Below are positions 54,644-63,806 of a stretch of 64,000 bases of DNA, in pieces. The notes beneath the pieces were generated by a model, which had not been told where the DNA came from, did no database searches, and saw only the letters and a program-made list of their open reading frames with translations. Every line of letters begins with the position of its first letter. Within the stretch, counting starts at the first letter, position 1. A program made the translations under genes and the position numbers. This DNA comes from Leptolyngbya sp. SIOISBB (GTDB taxonomy: Bacteria > Cyanobacteriota > Cyanobacteriia > Phormidesmidales > Phormidesmidaceae), in NCBI GenBank assembly GCA_010671905.1, contig JAAHII010000001.1, positions 310,001-374,000 on the forward strand, given 5' to 3'.

Positions 54644-54697
54644 GGTGGAGTTGGCGAGGTGGGTGGAGTTGGCGAGGTGGGTGGAGTTGGCGAGGTG
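54644..54697. repeat. 18-base tandem repeat, three copies
   Basis: Three exact copies of GGTGGAGTTGGCGAGGTG run from 54644 to 54697, preceded by degenerate GGTGGCAGGGTGGATGG units. It lies between the permease start and the GUN4 gene stop. It is probably a slippage-prone repeat. Confidence 0.85.
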
Positions 54698-54767
54698 GGT
54701 GAGGTAATTGAGATTTGAATTTTGAGTTTTGAATTTTGAATGCCCTGTTGCTGATTACCTAGAACTC

Positions 54768-54820
54768 AGAACTAAAAACCCAAAATTAAGAACTAAAAAC
54801 CCAAAATTAAGAACTAAAAC
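54768..54820. repeat. 21-base A-rich tandem repeat
   Basis: Units starting AGAACTAAAAACCCAAAA repeat at 54768, 54789 and, partially, 54810. Similar AGAACT/AAAACCC and TTTGAATTTTGAATT arrays are widespread between cyanobacterial genes. Confidence 0.8.
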
Positions 54821-54847
54821 CTGTCCCCTATTTCCTCAATCGCGGGA

Positions 54848-56023
54848 TTACAGGGCTTCAGCAGATTTGTCGGAGCACAGGCATTCGTCAACGCGGGCCA
54901 TGAAGACTGTTAGGAAGTCAGGGAGACGATCGCTTTCGATATACAGGGCGTCGATAGTGCAACTGCCGCAGCCTGCGCCGCTGTTTTGAATTAGAGAATC
55001 GATGGTGAGAGACGGCACCCCAGGCCAGGGAAACTGACCCACAGGCGCATCGGCGACATACTGCAGTTCGGTGTCTGATCGCCAAAGCGCATTACTGATG
55101 AAGTCTGCTTCCGGGGGCGCGGCATGTTGCCAGCCCAGTTGTTCACCGAGCTGTTCGGCTCGCAGTGTGCCCGCAGTGTCGGGGAGCGATCGCCAGATGG
55201 CCTGCTGGGCTGAAAACCCGTAACGTCCCTCGCTGTAGCGACTCCAAAGGACATCTAGCATTTGCAGGTCGGCGCAGGCGATCGCTGTAATATCGTCGCT
55301 TTCGATATAGGGATAGAGGTAGTCGTAATCTGACGACAGCCGCATCAAAATGGCGATGGTTTCCAGGTTGGCCGCCTGCCAGTCACCGGCCATCAACGTT
55401 TCCTGCAGCCGCCGATAGTCAACTTCGGTCACGGCACCAGTTTCACTCACCGTATCCAAGACCAAGCTGTCAACCACAGTTTGAAAGACTTGCCGCATCG
55501 GGTCAGCCGCATCGGTGTATTCGACTTGTAGTCTGACCACATCGCCATCGGGATGGTTTAGCAGCACCCCGTCGAAGGTGTAACGCCCCGTAGCGGTGTA
55601 CGCGATCGCCCCTTGCCCTGCCACAGTGATCACCTCGCTGAAATCTGCGGCTGATTCCAGCCAGTCCTGCAAGGGTTGATTTTTGGGATTGGGGAAAATT
55701 TCAATGCTGATATGGGGCGGCAGTCCGGCAGCGATGGCTGCGTCCGCATACTGACCGCCAAAGGGCAGGTAGTCGGATTCTTGCCAGATATCCCAACTGT
55801 GTTGAGCGGCGGCAGCGGGCTCTGGGGAACGGTAAAATAGCTCACTGTCAATGGTGTAGCCTTCGGGATAGACGAACCGCAGGCCCTTATCAACGGCAAG
55901 ATAAACGTCGTAGCGAGTTTCCGACGACTGCGGCAGGGATTGCGATTGGGCGATACGGGGGGGAACTGGACTACTGGCGATCGCCAATCCCGTCAATAAT
56001 CCAGCCAGAATTAACCGTTGCAT
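54848..56023 (-). CDS. Secreted PsbP-like plus GUN4-domain protein
   Basis: 391 residues. A signal peptide (MQRLILAGLLTGLAIASSPV, cleavage near RIAQS) is followed by a beta-rich domain at about 38-190 (GLRFVYPEGYTIDSEL, GAIAYTATGRYTFDG) of PsbP/unknown type. Residues about 201-335 match GUN4: VDYRRLQETLMAGDWQAANL, CADLQMLDVLWSRYSEGRYG, SAQQAIWRSL, LGEQLGWQ and LQYVADAPVGQFPWPG. GUN4 normally binds porphyrins and activates Mg-chelatase in the cytoplasm or plastid. A secreted copy between an RND adaptor and permease is unusual; porphyrin or tetrapyrrole sensing or export is a possibility, not shown. Confidence 0.75.
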   Translation of the reverse strand: MQRLILAGLLTGLAIASSPVPPRIAQSQSLPQSSETRYDVYLAVDKGLRFVYPEGYTIDSELFYRSPEPAAAAQHSWDIWQESDYLPFGGQYADAAIAAGLPPHISIEIFPNPKNQPLQDWLESAADFSEVITVAGQGAIAYTATGRYTFDGVLLNHPDGDVVRLQVEYTDAADPMRQVFQTVVDSLVLDTVSETGAVTEVDYRRLQETLMAGDWQAANLETIAILMRLSSDYDYLYPYIESDDITAIACADLQMLDVLWSRYSEGRYGFSAQQAIWRSLPDTAGTLRAEQLGEQLGWQHAAPPEADFISNALWRSDTELQYVADAPVGQFPWPGVPSLTIDSLIQNSGAGCGSCTIDALYIESDRLPDFLTVFMARVDECLCSDKSAEAL

Positions 56024-56154
56024 AGGACTGCCTCCGTTGGCAAAAACGTGGAAAACCTGAAACGACTCGCGAGGGATAAAAAAGTTGAATACAGCCTTGC
56101 CCCGGAGAGTTCCTGACGGTGACTGTTTGTAATCTTTTCATCCGGGATGGGCGT

Positions 56155-57510
56155 TTAAGGATTCCACTGCACCTGTTGGCCGGGAGCCAGTCGATGGGTA
56201 CCCGAGACGATCGCCGGTTCTCCGGGTTGTAACGTGCCGCTGACGAGGGCGAGATCGCCCTCGGTATGCACCACTTCTACTTCGCGGCGACTGACGATAT
56301 AAGTTTCTGACGGCAAGGCTGCTTGATTATCAGACTCGGGTGTGGTCAATACGTACACTGCCCACAAGCCCCGATCGCTGGGCACAAGCGCGGTGGTGGG
56401 CAACCAAATGCCCTCGGCAGGTTGGGTTTCACTCAGGCTCAGCCGGACTGTTTGACCAACAGTGAGGTCGGCAGCGGCGACTTGCAGTACGACGGTGACA
56501 GTGCGGCTCGTCGTATCTAGCTCCGGCAATAGCGCGGTAACGGTGGCGGGATAGGCGCGATCGCCCACGGTCACAGAGACGGCCTCGCCCTCGCTGAGGG
56601 TATCGGCTACTGCGGGGGGCACGCCGACCTTGGCTTCCAGCGGTCCGGCTTCCACTAGACTCAGCACCGCTTGCCCGTTGGCCACCACGGCCCCTTCATC
56701 GACGGAGCGGCTGCCCACAATGCCATCAAAGGGAGCCCGCAACACGCTTTTGTCCAAATCCACATCGAGTTGGCCGAGGCTCGCGTCAACCTGCTGAACC
56801 TGGGCAGTTTGGGCGTCTAACTGCTCGACCCGCGTGCCATTTTGGAGTTCAGTGAGTTGGCTCTGGGCTTGGGCTAGACGATTTTCGAGTGCACTGGTGT
56901 TGAACGCTTCGCGATCAAACTCCTCACGGGAAATGGCTCCCTGATTGTAGAGATCTTCGCGGCGATCGCGCTGCAATCGAGCTAACTCCAGCTGCTGTTC
57001 AATCTCAGCTACCGAAGCTTGGGCGGTGGCGATATCTTCCTGACGGGGACCGGCCTGCAGTTCTCGCAGTTGAGCTTGAGCCGTTTCGCGCTGGGCGGCG
57101 AGCTGCTGCCGTTGTGCGTCGAGAGTTCGCATGTCGAGACGGGCCAAAGGTTGTCCGGCGACCACGCGATCGCCCTCATCGACTAAGACAGCGACCACCG
57201 TCCCAGCGCGTTCAAATCCTAGGGTGCTGCTGCGTCCGGCCACGAGTTCTCCGGTGTATGCCCGTTCGGTGGTGTACTCCTTAACGGCTGCCACCGTAAT
57301 GGCCTCGACCGGCAAGGCTGCTGAGATTTCTGGGGTGGGGTCGGCGGCGGTGACGGTGCTGTAGATATAGACGCCCCCGAGGGAGAGGGCGATCGCCACC
57401 GGGACTAACCCCCAGCGATAATGCCGCCACTGTCGAGGGCGGGAGGGAGACTCAGGGGCAGGGCGATCGGAGGTTGAGGCGGGTTGCAGCGTTCCAGGAT
57501 TAGACACCAT
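56155..57510 (-). CDS. RND efflux periplasmic adaptor (HlyD-type)
   Basis: About 451 residues from ATG 57510. One N-terminal membrane anchor (WGLVPVAIALSLGGVYIYST) precedes a lipoyl half (GRSSTLGFERAGTVVAVLVD, GQPLARLD), a long coiled-coil hairpin (LAAQRETAQAQLRELQAG, LARLQRDRREDLYNQGAISR), the second lipoyl half (VLRAPFDGIVGSRSVDEGAV), and beta-barrel and membrane-proximal domains (LDTTSRTVTVVLQV, LVSGTLQPGEPAIVSG). It links the inner-membrane permease (51471) to an outer-membrane channel not encoded here. It is the first gene of the operon; palindromic sites lie just upstream. Confidence 0.92.
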   Translation of the reverse strand: MVSNPGTLQPASTSDRPAPESPSRPRQWRHYRWGLVPVAIALSLGGVYIYSTVTAADPTPEISAALPVEAITVAAVKEYTTERAYTGELVAGRSSTLGFERAGTVVAVLVDEGDRVVAGQPLARLDMRTLDAQRQQLAAQRETAQAQLRELQAGPRQEDIATAQASVAEIEQQLELARLQRDRREDLYNQGAISREEFDREAFNTSALENRLAQAQSQLTELQNGTRVEQLDAQTAQVQQVDASLGQLDVDLDKSVLRAPFDGIVGSRSVDEGAVVANGQAVLSLVEAGPLEAKVGVPPAVADTLSEGEAVSVTVGDRAYPATVTALLPELDTTSRTVTVVLQVAAADLTVGQTVRLSLSETQPAEGIWLPTTALVPSDRGLWAVYVLTTPESDNQAALPSETYIVSRREVEVVHTEGDLALVSGTLQPGEPAIVSGTHRLAPGQQVQWNP

Positions 57511-57534
57511 AGGAAATACCCAAAGAATTTTTGA

Positions 57535-57600
57535 CAACAAGTTTGTATTCAACTTGTTGTGTAGCTGGTTTGAGCTTATACTCAACTTATTGAGTATGTC
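57535..57600. promoter_or_regulatory. Paired operator-like palindromes upstream of efflux operon
   Basis: CAACAAGTT-N7-AACTTGTTG (9+9) and TACTCAA-CTTA-TTGAGTA (7+7) lie side by side 25-90 bases before the adaptor start. Both contain CAACTT(G/A)TTG, so they may be two sites for one dimeric repressor. The divergently oriented PadR gene at 58147 is the obvious candidate, but the sequence differs from the common PadR ATGT-N8-ACAT pattern. Confidence 0.5.
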
Positions 57601-57842
57601 AACTGCGGTTTAAAAGTTAAGCTGTCCTAGCTGACGAAAGCGGTCTCTTGGGGAAGAATCCCCCCTGCCCCGCCCTTGATAAGGGGTATCTGTGTAGTGT
57701 GTTCGTAGGATCCCCCGCTGTCGCCGCCCCCTAAAGCCCTCCGGGCAATAACCCTGCGGGTATGGCTACGCTTTTCTCGTATGCCCCTTGGGCTTTAGGC
57801 TGCGCTAAGGAAAGGGGGCTAGTAACGCACAGGCCTAGAAGT

Positions 57843-57873
57843 CCCCCTTTTTAAGGGGGATTGAGGGGGATCG
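57843..57873. repeat. REP-like palindrome, copy 2
   Basis: This is identical over 31 bases to 44491-44521 (starts CCCCCTTTTTAAGGGGG). It lies in the 560-base intergenic region between the efflux operon and the PadR gene. Confidence 0.85.
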
Positions 57874-57980
57874 CCAGTAGCTGGACGCTAAACACATACA
57901 TAGCCAGGGGGATCTCACAAACCGTTGAACGCTCATCAAATGTGTCAGTCCTAAGGATCGAGAATTTAACCATGTGTCAA

Positions 57981-58082
57981 TTTCTCCCCTCTCGGGAGGG
58001 GTGCCCGCAGGGCGGGGTGGGTTCGATCTCAAGCACTCGCAGTTAACCCACCCCATGAGCCCCTCCCAAGAGAGGGGAAACG
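57981..58082. repeat. Large imperfect inverted repeat, MITE-like
   Basis: The left arm begins TTTCTCCCCTCTCGGGAGGG and the right arm ends CCCCTCCCAAGAGAGGGGAA; inner arms GGGTGGGTT / AACCCACCCC also pair. About 100 bases could fold into one long hairpin with G/C arms. No gene is inside. The remainder of 57600-58146 holds only similar G/C-rich palindromic debris. Confidence 0.6.
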
Positions 58083-58146
58083 TAGTCGGCTTTGCCTCAA
58101 ATCCAATTGAGGACTTTATTTATCCTTTTTTCTCACGAATTTCCCT

Positions 58147-58716
58147 ATGGCCCTTGTTCACACCATCCTGACCGTTCTCTGCGAGCACCCCGCCAGCGGC
58201 TACGACATCAGCAAGCAGTTTGAAAAGACGGTGAGCTGCTACTGGAAAGCCAGCCAGCAGCAGATTTATCGTGAACTCGGCAAGATGGAAGAAAAGGGCT
58301 GGGTGTCGTTTGAGCTGGTGCCCCAGGCGGGCAAGCCGGACAAAAAGATTTACGCCATCACCGAGGCCGGACAGCAGGAACTCCATCGCTGGTATCCGGA
58401 GCCCACCGAACCCGCCCCCCTTCGCGAAGATTTGCTGGTGAAGGTTTTGGGCGGTGCTCATATGCCGAATGACAGCCTGATCCACGAGTTGCAGCGGCGA
58501 AGGCATATGCACCAGGCGCAACTGTCGGCTTATCAGGAAATGGAAGCCCATTATCAGAGCTATCCCAATCCGCCTGTGCAAGAGCAATACCGCTATCTGA
58601 CCCTGAGGCGCGGCCTACGCTATGAACAAGACTGGATTGCTTGGTGCGATGAGGTACTGACCTTTCTCAAGCAGGGAATGAGTGAAGACCCAAGCGCAGA
58701 ATCGCCTGAGAGTTGA
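58147..58716 (+). CDS. PadR-family transcriptional regulator
   Basis: 189 residues. The N-terminal winged helix is typical: MALVHTILTVLCEHPASGYD, ISKQFEKTVSCYWKASQQQI, YRELGKMEEKGWVSFELV and KKIYAITEAGQQELHRWY. A C-terminal helical dimerisation region follows (VKVLGGAHMPNDSLIHELQR, YLTLRRGLRYEQDWIAWCDE). PadR proteins repress drug-efflux or stress genes and are released by small ligands. It is divergent from the RND operon with palindromic sites between, so control of that operon is likely. Confidence 0.92.
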   Translation: MALVHTILTVLCEHPASGYDISKQFEKTVSCYWKASQQQIYRELGKMEEKGWVSFELVPQAGKPDKKIYAITEAGQQELHRWYPEPTEPAPLREDLLVKVLGGAHMPNDSLIHELQRRRHMHQAQLSAYQEMEAHYQSYPNPPVQEQYRYLTLRRGLRYEQDWIAWCDEVLTFLKQGMSEDPSAESPES

Positions 58717-58800
58717 GACATCAAATCCCCAAAATGTGGAACACCCGCGAAATTACCGAAAAGCTTGTGTAGGCTAAGGTGACGCTTTACCGCCTGACCC

Positions 58801-60852
58801 ATGAACCGCCCCCGGCTCACTGCCAAAGAACTGCGCCGCCGCTACTGCCAAGGAGAACGCGACTTCGCCGGGGTTGACCTTAGCGGCGAGTCACTGCGGG
58901 GCATGATTCTGGATGGAATTGATCTATCCGAAGCAAATCTGAACCATGCTGACTTACGCGGAACTCATTTTTGCAAGGCTTGCTTAATAGCAGCTAACCT
59001 GAGCCACGTGCAAATGGGAAGTAGGCTGTGTTGGACTCGAAGTATCCAGCTTTTCTTTATTTCAGCCTGTGTGTGCTTTGGATTTCTAATGTCGCCTTTC
59101 GCGGATGTCATACTTTCTAAATTTGGTGTGATAGTAACCGAAACTCTTACTGAGCGATGGTCAGTGCTCAATCTTTTTGGATTCGGACTCTTATACTCAA
59201 TTCCCGCCTTTATTTTTCGTTACTATTTTTTCAGAAAAATCAATATCATTTTTGGAAAAAAGTTATGCCGAATTGGATTTATTTTTTTGACTTCCTCCTA
59301 TCTCGGAGGATATTTTCTTGTATATAGCCTGTCGTCTGAATCCTCTTTTATTGTAATTTTCTTTATTGTCATCTTCCTCGTTTTAAAGAAATATCTTATA
59401 AATAGTTTCCCAATGCCTCACGAACATCCGATATTGCCATTAATTCGAGAAACGAATATTGATTATGCTCCATTGAAAAATATTTTGGAATATTTGTCAC
59501 GGGAAAGAGAATATGAAAGATTCCTGAAGGGATACCGTAAATTTGACACTAGCTTTAAGGGAGCTAATTTAACGAAAGCTGATTTTTCATTCAGCGATCT
59601 TATGTATTCAGACTTTGAATACTCCGATTTGAGTTATGCTCGTTTTCTTCAAGTAGCTAAGCTGGGTTATGCGTATTTAGATGGCACAAAACTGGTGAAT
59701 CCTACAGTTAGAGATCTATTGACCTCAATGAATGGGAAAGAGCAAAATTTCAAAGGAATGGATCTGCAATATCTCGATCTAACATGTGCTCATCTCAATA
59801 AAGCTGACTTAACCGAATCCGATTTAAGTTATTCCATTTTGGCTGAAGCGAATTTAGGTCATGCCAACCTCACCAAGGCACAAGCGCTTAACTCTAATTT
59901 TCGAAGAGCAAATCTTACGGGCTCATGTTTGGAATCTTGGAACATAAATCATAAAACTAAACTTCAAGACGTTATTTGTGATTATGTTTATCTGCTCCAT
60001 AATCAGCAAGAACGTCGCCCCAACAGTGGCAACTTCGGTCCTGGCGAGTTCACCAAGCTCTTTCAAGAAGTGCTCGACACTGTTGATCTGATCTTCCGCA
60101 ATGGGGTGGACTGGCGCGCATTTTTGCAGACTCTCAACCAAGTGCAGCAAAAGTACAAAGACGCCGATCTCGCCATCCAAAGTATTGAAAATAAAGGCGA
60201 TGGCGTTGTTGTGGCCAAGCTCAATGCTGCCCCCGGAGCCGACAAGCCTGCGATTCACGAGTCCTTTACCGAGATCTATCAGCGCGCTTTCAAAGAGGCC
60301 GAGGCGCAGTACAAGGCCCAGCTCAATGCCAAAGACAGCGAGATTCAGATCTATCGCCAGCAGAGTGCCGATATGGTCGAAATTCTCAAACTGCAAGCCC
60401 AAAGACCGATTATTAATCAAGCCACTGCGGAGAGTAGAGCCATGCAGGGAAACGACTACAGCCAACAGAATCAATATGGCGACAACTCCAACATCGTGAA
60501 TCAGTACGGTGATAGCAATACGGCTAATCAAAAGCTGCAACAAGTAACGCCCCCGCCCCCCGAAACGGTGAATATTCAAGCCGAGCTGCTGGCGCTCCAT
60601 GATCTCTTGGCTGCGCTCAACGATCCGGTGACCGATGGCATTGCTCAAAAGCTTGACGCTGAAGCCCAAAAGCCGGAGCCTAGCAAAGATGTGATCGGTC
60701 AGACGTTGGAAGCGGGGTTGACCTACGCCAAAAATTTGCAGGGCTTTGCCGAAGCGATAGATCAGTTGCGACCCCACGTGCAAAACGCGGCGGGTTGGTT
60801 GGGCAAGAACTGGTACAAGCTGCTAACGCTGGTGGGTTTGGCCGCACTTTGA
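58801..60852 (+). CDS. Pentapeptide-repeat membrane protein with conflict-type tail
   Basis: 683 residues. Residues about 20-70 are pentapeptide repeats (DLSGESLRGMILDGIDLSEA), then three to four membrane helices (about 78-210: LFFISACVCFGFLMSPFADV, LFGFGLLYSIPAFIFRYYFF). A second repeat block runs to about 390 (GANLTKADFSFSDLMYSDFE, LTKAQALNSNFRRANLTGSC). The cytoplasmic half is helical, with a sequence typical of cyanobacterial pentapeptide proteins (GEFTKLFQEVLDTVDLIFRN), a coiled coil, then YSQQNQYGDNSNIVNQYGDS, a short beta module resembling those in the conflict cluster. A hydrophobic C-terminus ends LLTLVGLAAL. The function is unknown; a signalling scaffold is inferred. Confidence 0.8.
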   Translation: MNRPRLTAKELRRRYCQGERDFAGVDLSGESLRGMILDGIDLSEANLNHADLRGTHFCKACLIAANLSHVQMGSRLCWTRSIQLFFISACVCFGFLMSPFADVILSKFGVIVTETLTERWSVLNLFGFGLLYSIPAFIFRYYFFRKINIIFGKKLCRIGFIFLTSSYLGGYFLVYSLSSESSFIVIFFIVIFLVLKKYLINSFPMPHEHPILPLIRETNIDYAPLKNILEYLSREREYERFLKGYRKFDTSFKGANLTKADFSFSDLMYSDFEYSDLSYARFLQVAKLGYAYLDGTKLVNPTVRDLLTSMNGKEQNFKGMDLQYLDLTCAHLNKADLTESDLSYSILAEANLGHANLTKAQALNSNFRRANLTGSCLESWNINHKTKLQDVICDYVYLLHNQQERRPNSGNFGPGEFTKLFQEVLDTVDLIFRNGVDWRAFLQTLNQVQQKYKDADLAIQSIENKGDGVVVAKLNAAPGADKPAIHESFTEIYQRAFKEAEAQYKAQLNAKDSEIQIYRQQSADMVEILKLQAQRPIINQATAESRAMQGNDYSQQNQYGDNSNIVNQYGDSNTANQKLQQVTPPPPETVNIQAELLALHDLLAALNDPVTDGIAQKLDAEAQKPEPSKDVIGQTLEAGLTYAKNLQGFAEAIDQLRPHVQNAAGWLGKNWYKLLTLVGLAAL

Positions 60853-60933
60853 AAGCTATCGGTGCAGTGATCAGGTGCTTTTCCTGATTCTAGGATTTCA
60901 GCGTATCGAAACTGTAAGGCAGTCATAACCACG

Positions 60934-61338
60934 ATGGTGACGTTTTCTGAGCAACGAGATATCCCAATTGAGCAAATTTTGCCAATCTATGAGGCCAATG
61001 GCTGGTCCTCCGCTCAAAAACCTCAAGCCTTACACCAGGCCCTGCTGAACTCTCACGGGTTGATATCGGCGTGGGAGGGCGATCGCCTCATTGGTATCGG
61101 CAACGCAATTTCGGATGGATTTTTGGTGGTTTACTACCCGCACTTGTTAATTCACCCCGGCTATCAGGGGCAAGGCATCGGCCAAAGCATCATGGAGAGG
61201 CTCAAACAGCGTTACGCATCGATGCACATGCACATGCTGGTGGCAGACAGTGAGGCCATCCAATTTTATGAGAAGTGCGGCTTTGAAAGAGCCGGAAAAA
61301 CCGAACCGATGTGGATATATGCGGGTGACGACCACTAA
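60934..61338 (+). CDS. GNAT-family N-acetyltransferase
   Basis: 134 residues. The acetyl-CoA-binding motif A is clear (LLIHPGYQGQGIGQSIMERL), followed by MHMLVADSEAIQFYEKCGFE and an ending strand. The N-terminal helices are short (YEANGWSSAQKPQALHQALL). The type resembles small stand-alone GNATs of unknown substrate. It is alone between the pentapeptide gene and the PfpI gene. Confidence 0.9.
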   Translation: MVTFSEQRDIPIEQILPIYEANGWSSAQKPQALHQALLNSHGLISAWEGDRLIGIGNAISDGFLVVYYPHLLIHPGYQGQGIGQSIMERLKQRYASMHMHMLVADSEAIQFYEKCGFERAGKTEPMWIYAGDDH

Positions 61339-61492
61339 GTAAACGGCGTTTCAATTCATCGGAGTTGAGCATGTTTCTTGGGGAATGGCGATCGCGCCAC
61401 CCAACACCTTTCGGTAGAAGTCGATCGCCCCATCGGCGACCTATAGTGGAGAGCGATCGCTTTTCGATAGCGTCAATATCCAGGAGATTTTT

Positions 61493-62182
61493 ATGCAGAT
61501 TGTGATGGTGCTGACCTCACACAGCGAATTGGGCAATACCGGCGAAAAGACCGGCTTTTGGCTAGAGGAATTTGCGGCTCCCTATTATGCCTTTGTCGAT
61601 GCCGGAGCTGATGTGGTGATTGCGGCCCCTCAACCCGGTCAGCCGCCGGTTGACCCACGCAGCAGCGAACCCGAGAACCAGACTGCAGCAACCCAGCGGT
61701 TTGAAAATGATGCCGCTGCCCAAGCAAAGCTGGCAAGTCCGGTAACGTTGGATCAGATCGACGTTGACACCGCTGATGCCCTCTTTTTCCCCGGTGGTCA
61801 CGGCCCTATGTGGGATCTGGCGAGCAGTGACGCGAACGCCAAGCTCGTCGAAGCCTTTTATGCTCAGGACAAGGTGATCAGTGCGGTTTGCCATGGCCCA
61901 GCGGCCCTCGTCAAAGCTCAAACTCCCCAAGGGGAATCTATTCTCAAGGGCAAAAAGTTGACGGGCTTTACCAACGAAGAAGAAAAAGCGGTGCAGCTTG
62001 ATCAAGTTGTGCCCTTTGCGTTGGAAACCCGACTGCGGGAGCTCGGCGGCGAGTTTAGTCAGGCAGCCCTCTTTCAGCCCCACGTGGTGAAGGATGGGTT
62101 GTTAGTGACGGGGCAAAATCCCCCTTCTTCAGCGGGGACTGCTGAAGCGGTTGTGAAGTTATTGAACCAGGTGCCTGCATAG
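61493..62182 (+). CDS. DJ-1/PfpI (Hsp31-like) family protein
   Basis: 229 residues. The class I glutamine-amidotransferase-like fold is visible: VMVLTSHSELGNTGEKTGFW, LEEFAAPYYAFVDAGADVVI, ADALFFPGGHGPMWDL, and the nucleophile elbow ISAVCHGPAALV (cysteine near 130). A glutamate pair (WLEE) and histidine complete the usual triad. Members of this branch act as glyoxalase III/deglycase-type or chaperone proteins; the exact role is not settled. GGAGA at a suitable distance precedes the start. Confidence 0.9.
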   Translation: MQIVMVLTSHSELGNTGEKTGFWLEEFAAPYYAFVDAGADVVIAAPQPGQPPVDPRSSEPENQTAATQRFENDAAAQAKLASPVTLDQIDVDTADALFFPGGHGPMWDLASSDANAKLVEAFYAQDKVISAVCHGPAALVKAQTPQGESILKGKKLTGFTNEEEKAVQLDQVVPFALETRLRELGGEFSQAALFQPHVVKDGLLVTGQNPPSSAGTAEAVVKLLNQVPA

Positions 62183-62287
62183 GCGATCGCATCTGCCCCA
62201 ACCACGTCCTATGCTATTACTGTCGGAGTTTTCTTGCGGGAAAGCTGCGGCAGTTTTAGGTTTGGCGTCCTTTACCCTGCGCATCTG

Positions 62288-63706
62288 ATGGCTACTAGCG
62301 ATTTGCCTCGTCCGTCTCCGGTACCGTCATCGTCGGCCCCGTTGCCCCGCATCAACCTGTTCACCATGTTTCGGTTGGGCTTGTTTCAGATGGGGCTGGG
62401 ATTGTTGTCTCTGCTGACCCTCGGCATTTTGAATCAGGTGCTGATTTCGGAACTGCAGATTCCGGCAGTGTTGGCCGGGGGCGCGATCGCCATGTATCAG
62501 TTCGTGGCTCCTGCTCGGGTGTGGATGGGGCAAATATCCGACTCGAAGCCGATTCGCGGGTATCACCGCACCGGCTATGTTTGGCTGGGCATGTGCCTAC
62601 AGGCGATTTGTTTGTTCCTCGCGATTCAAGTGGTGTGGCAGTTGGGCGCGAGTGCAGCCAACGGTTGGACTCCAGTGACCACCGGCTGGATGGCCCTGTT
62701 AGCGGGGATGTTTGCGCTATACGGACTGTGTATTGCCACTAGTTCCACGCCGTTTGCGGCCCTGCTGGTGGACGTATCGGATGAGGATAACCGCTCGCAG
62801 CTTGTCGGTATTGTGTGGGCCATGCTGATGGTGGGCATCGTCGCCGGAGCGATCGTGGGCGAGGTGCTGTTGACCAATCTCGCACCCGAAGAGTTGCAAG
62901 CTGCCATCACGCGGCTGTTCATCATCTTTCCGCTAGCAGTGGTGGGGTTGGGCATTGCCGCCACCTTCGGCATTGAGAAAAAATATTCCCGCTACGCTAC
63001 TCGCTCTTCGTTGGCGGGTCGAGAAGATCAGATTACGCTACGGCAGGCGATCGCGGTGCTGACCGCTTCTAAACAAACGGGCGTTTTCTTTTTATTTTTG
63101 CTGGTGATGACCGTCAGTCTGTTCCTCCAACAGCCGGTGCTGGAACCCTACGCCCGTGAGGTCTTTGGCCTCAGCATTGGCGAAAGTGCGGGCCTCAACC
63201 AGTTTTGGGGCTATGGCATTCTCGTGGGCATTGGCCTATCTGGCTTTCTGATTGTGCCGCGCCTAGGCAAGCAGCGAACGGCGATGCTGGGTTGTCTGTT
63301 CTCTGCTGTGTGTTTCGTGCTGGTGATTTTGTCGGGGGTGACTGCGAATCCGACCACGCTTCGCAGTGCGGTGATGCTGTTTGGCTTAGCGTCTGGCATT
63401 CTCACCAACAGCGCTGTGAGCTTAATGCTCGATTTCACCGCTGCCGAAACAGCGGGCACCTTTATCGGCGCGTGGGGACTGGCGCAGGCGATGGCCCAAG
63501 CCAGCGCGACGGTGCTCGGCGGGGCACTTTTGGATGCGGGACGACAGCTTTTTCCCAGTACGTTTTTGGCGTTTGCGCTGGTGTTTGCCTGTCAGGCGGT
63601 TGGTATGGTGGCGGCCTTTGGGCTGCTGACACGCATCAATGTGCAGCAGTTCAAGACGGAATCGGGCAAAGCGATCGCCACCCTCATGGAAATGGACTTG
63701 GATTGA
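62288..63706 (+). CDS. PucC/BCD-family MFS transporter
   Basis: About 472 residues from ATG 62288 (MATSDLPRPSPVPSSSAPLP). Twelve membrane segments are visible. The family hallmarks are FRLGLFQMGLGLLSLLTLGI, LNQVLISELQIPAVLAGG, YQFVAPARVWMGQISDSKPI and GYHRTGYVWLGMCLQAI. PucC/LhaA-like carriers assist assembly of chlorophyll-binding complexes or move pigment-related molecules in phototrophs; the cyanobacterial copies' substrate is unknown. This gene strongly supports a phototrophic host. Confidence 0.9.
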   Translation: MATSDLPRPSPVPSSSAPLPRINLFTMFRLGLFQMGLGLLSLLTLGILNQVLISELQIPAVLAGGAIAMYQFVAPARVWMGQISDSKPIRGYHRTGYVWLGMCLQAICLFLAIQVVWQLGASAANGWTPVTTGWMALLAGMFALYGLCIATSSTPFAALLVDVSDEDNRSQLVGIVWAMLMVGIVAGAIVGEVLLTNLAPEELQAAITRLFIIFPLAVVGLGIAATFGIEKKYSRYATRSSLAGREDQITLRQAIAVLTASKQTGVFFLFLLVMTVSLFLQQPVLEPYAREVFGLSIGESAGLNQFWGYGILVGIGLSGFLIVPRLGKQRTAMLGCLFSAVCFVLVILSGVTANPTTLRSAVMLFGLASGILTNSAVSLMLDFTAAETAGTFIGAWGLAQAMAQASATVLGGALLDAGRQLFPSTFLAFALVFACQAVGMVAAFGLLTRINVQQFKTESGKAIATLMEMDLD

Positions 63707-63806
63707 GCGTGTTCCAGCGAGTGACGTGTCCAGCATCTTGCGCCTTGACTACTCTTTTTAGAGCGACAAGTGGCCGCCGCCCTGTAGATTTAGGATGATT
63801 GTCTAG

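Noticed and set aside
58010-58040. TGGGTTCGATCTC resembling a tRNA T-arm
   Set aside because: No anticodon arm, acceptor stem or D-arm around it; it is part of a long inverted repeat.
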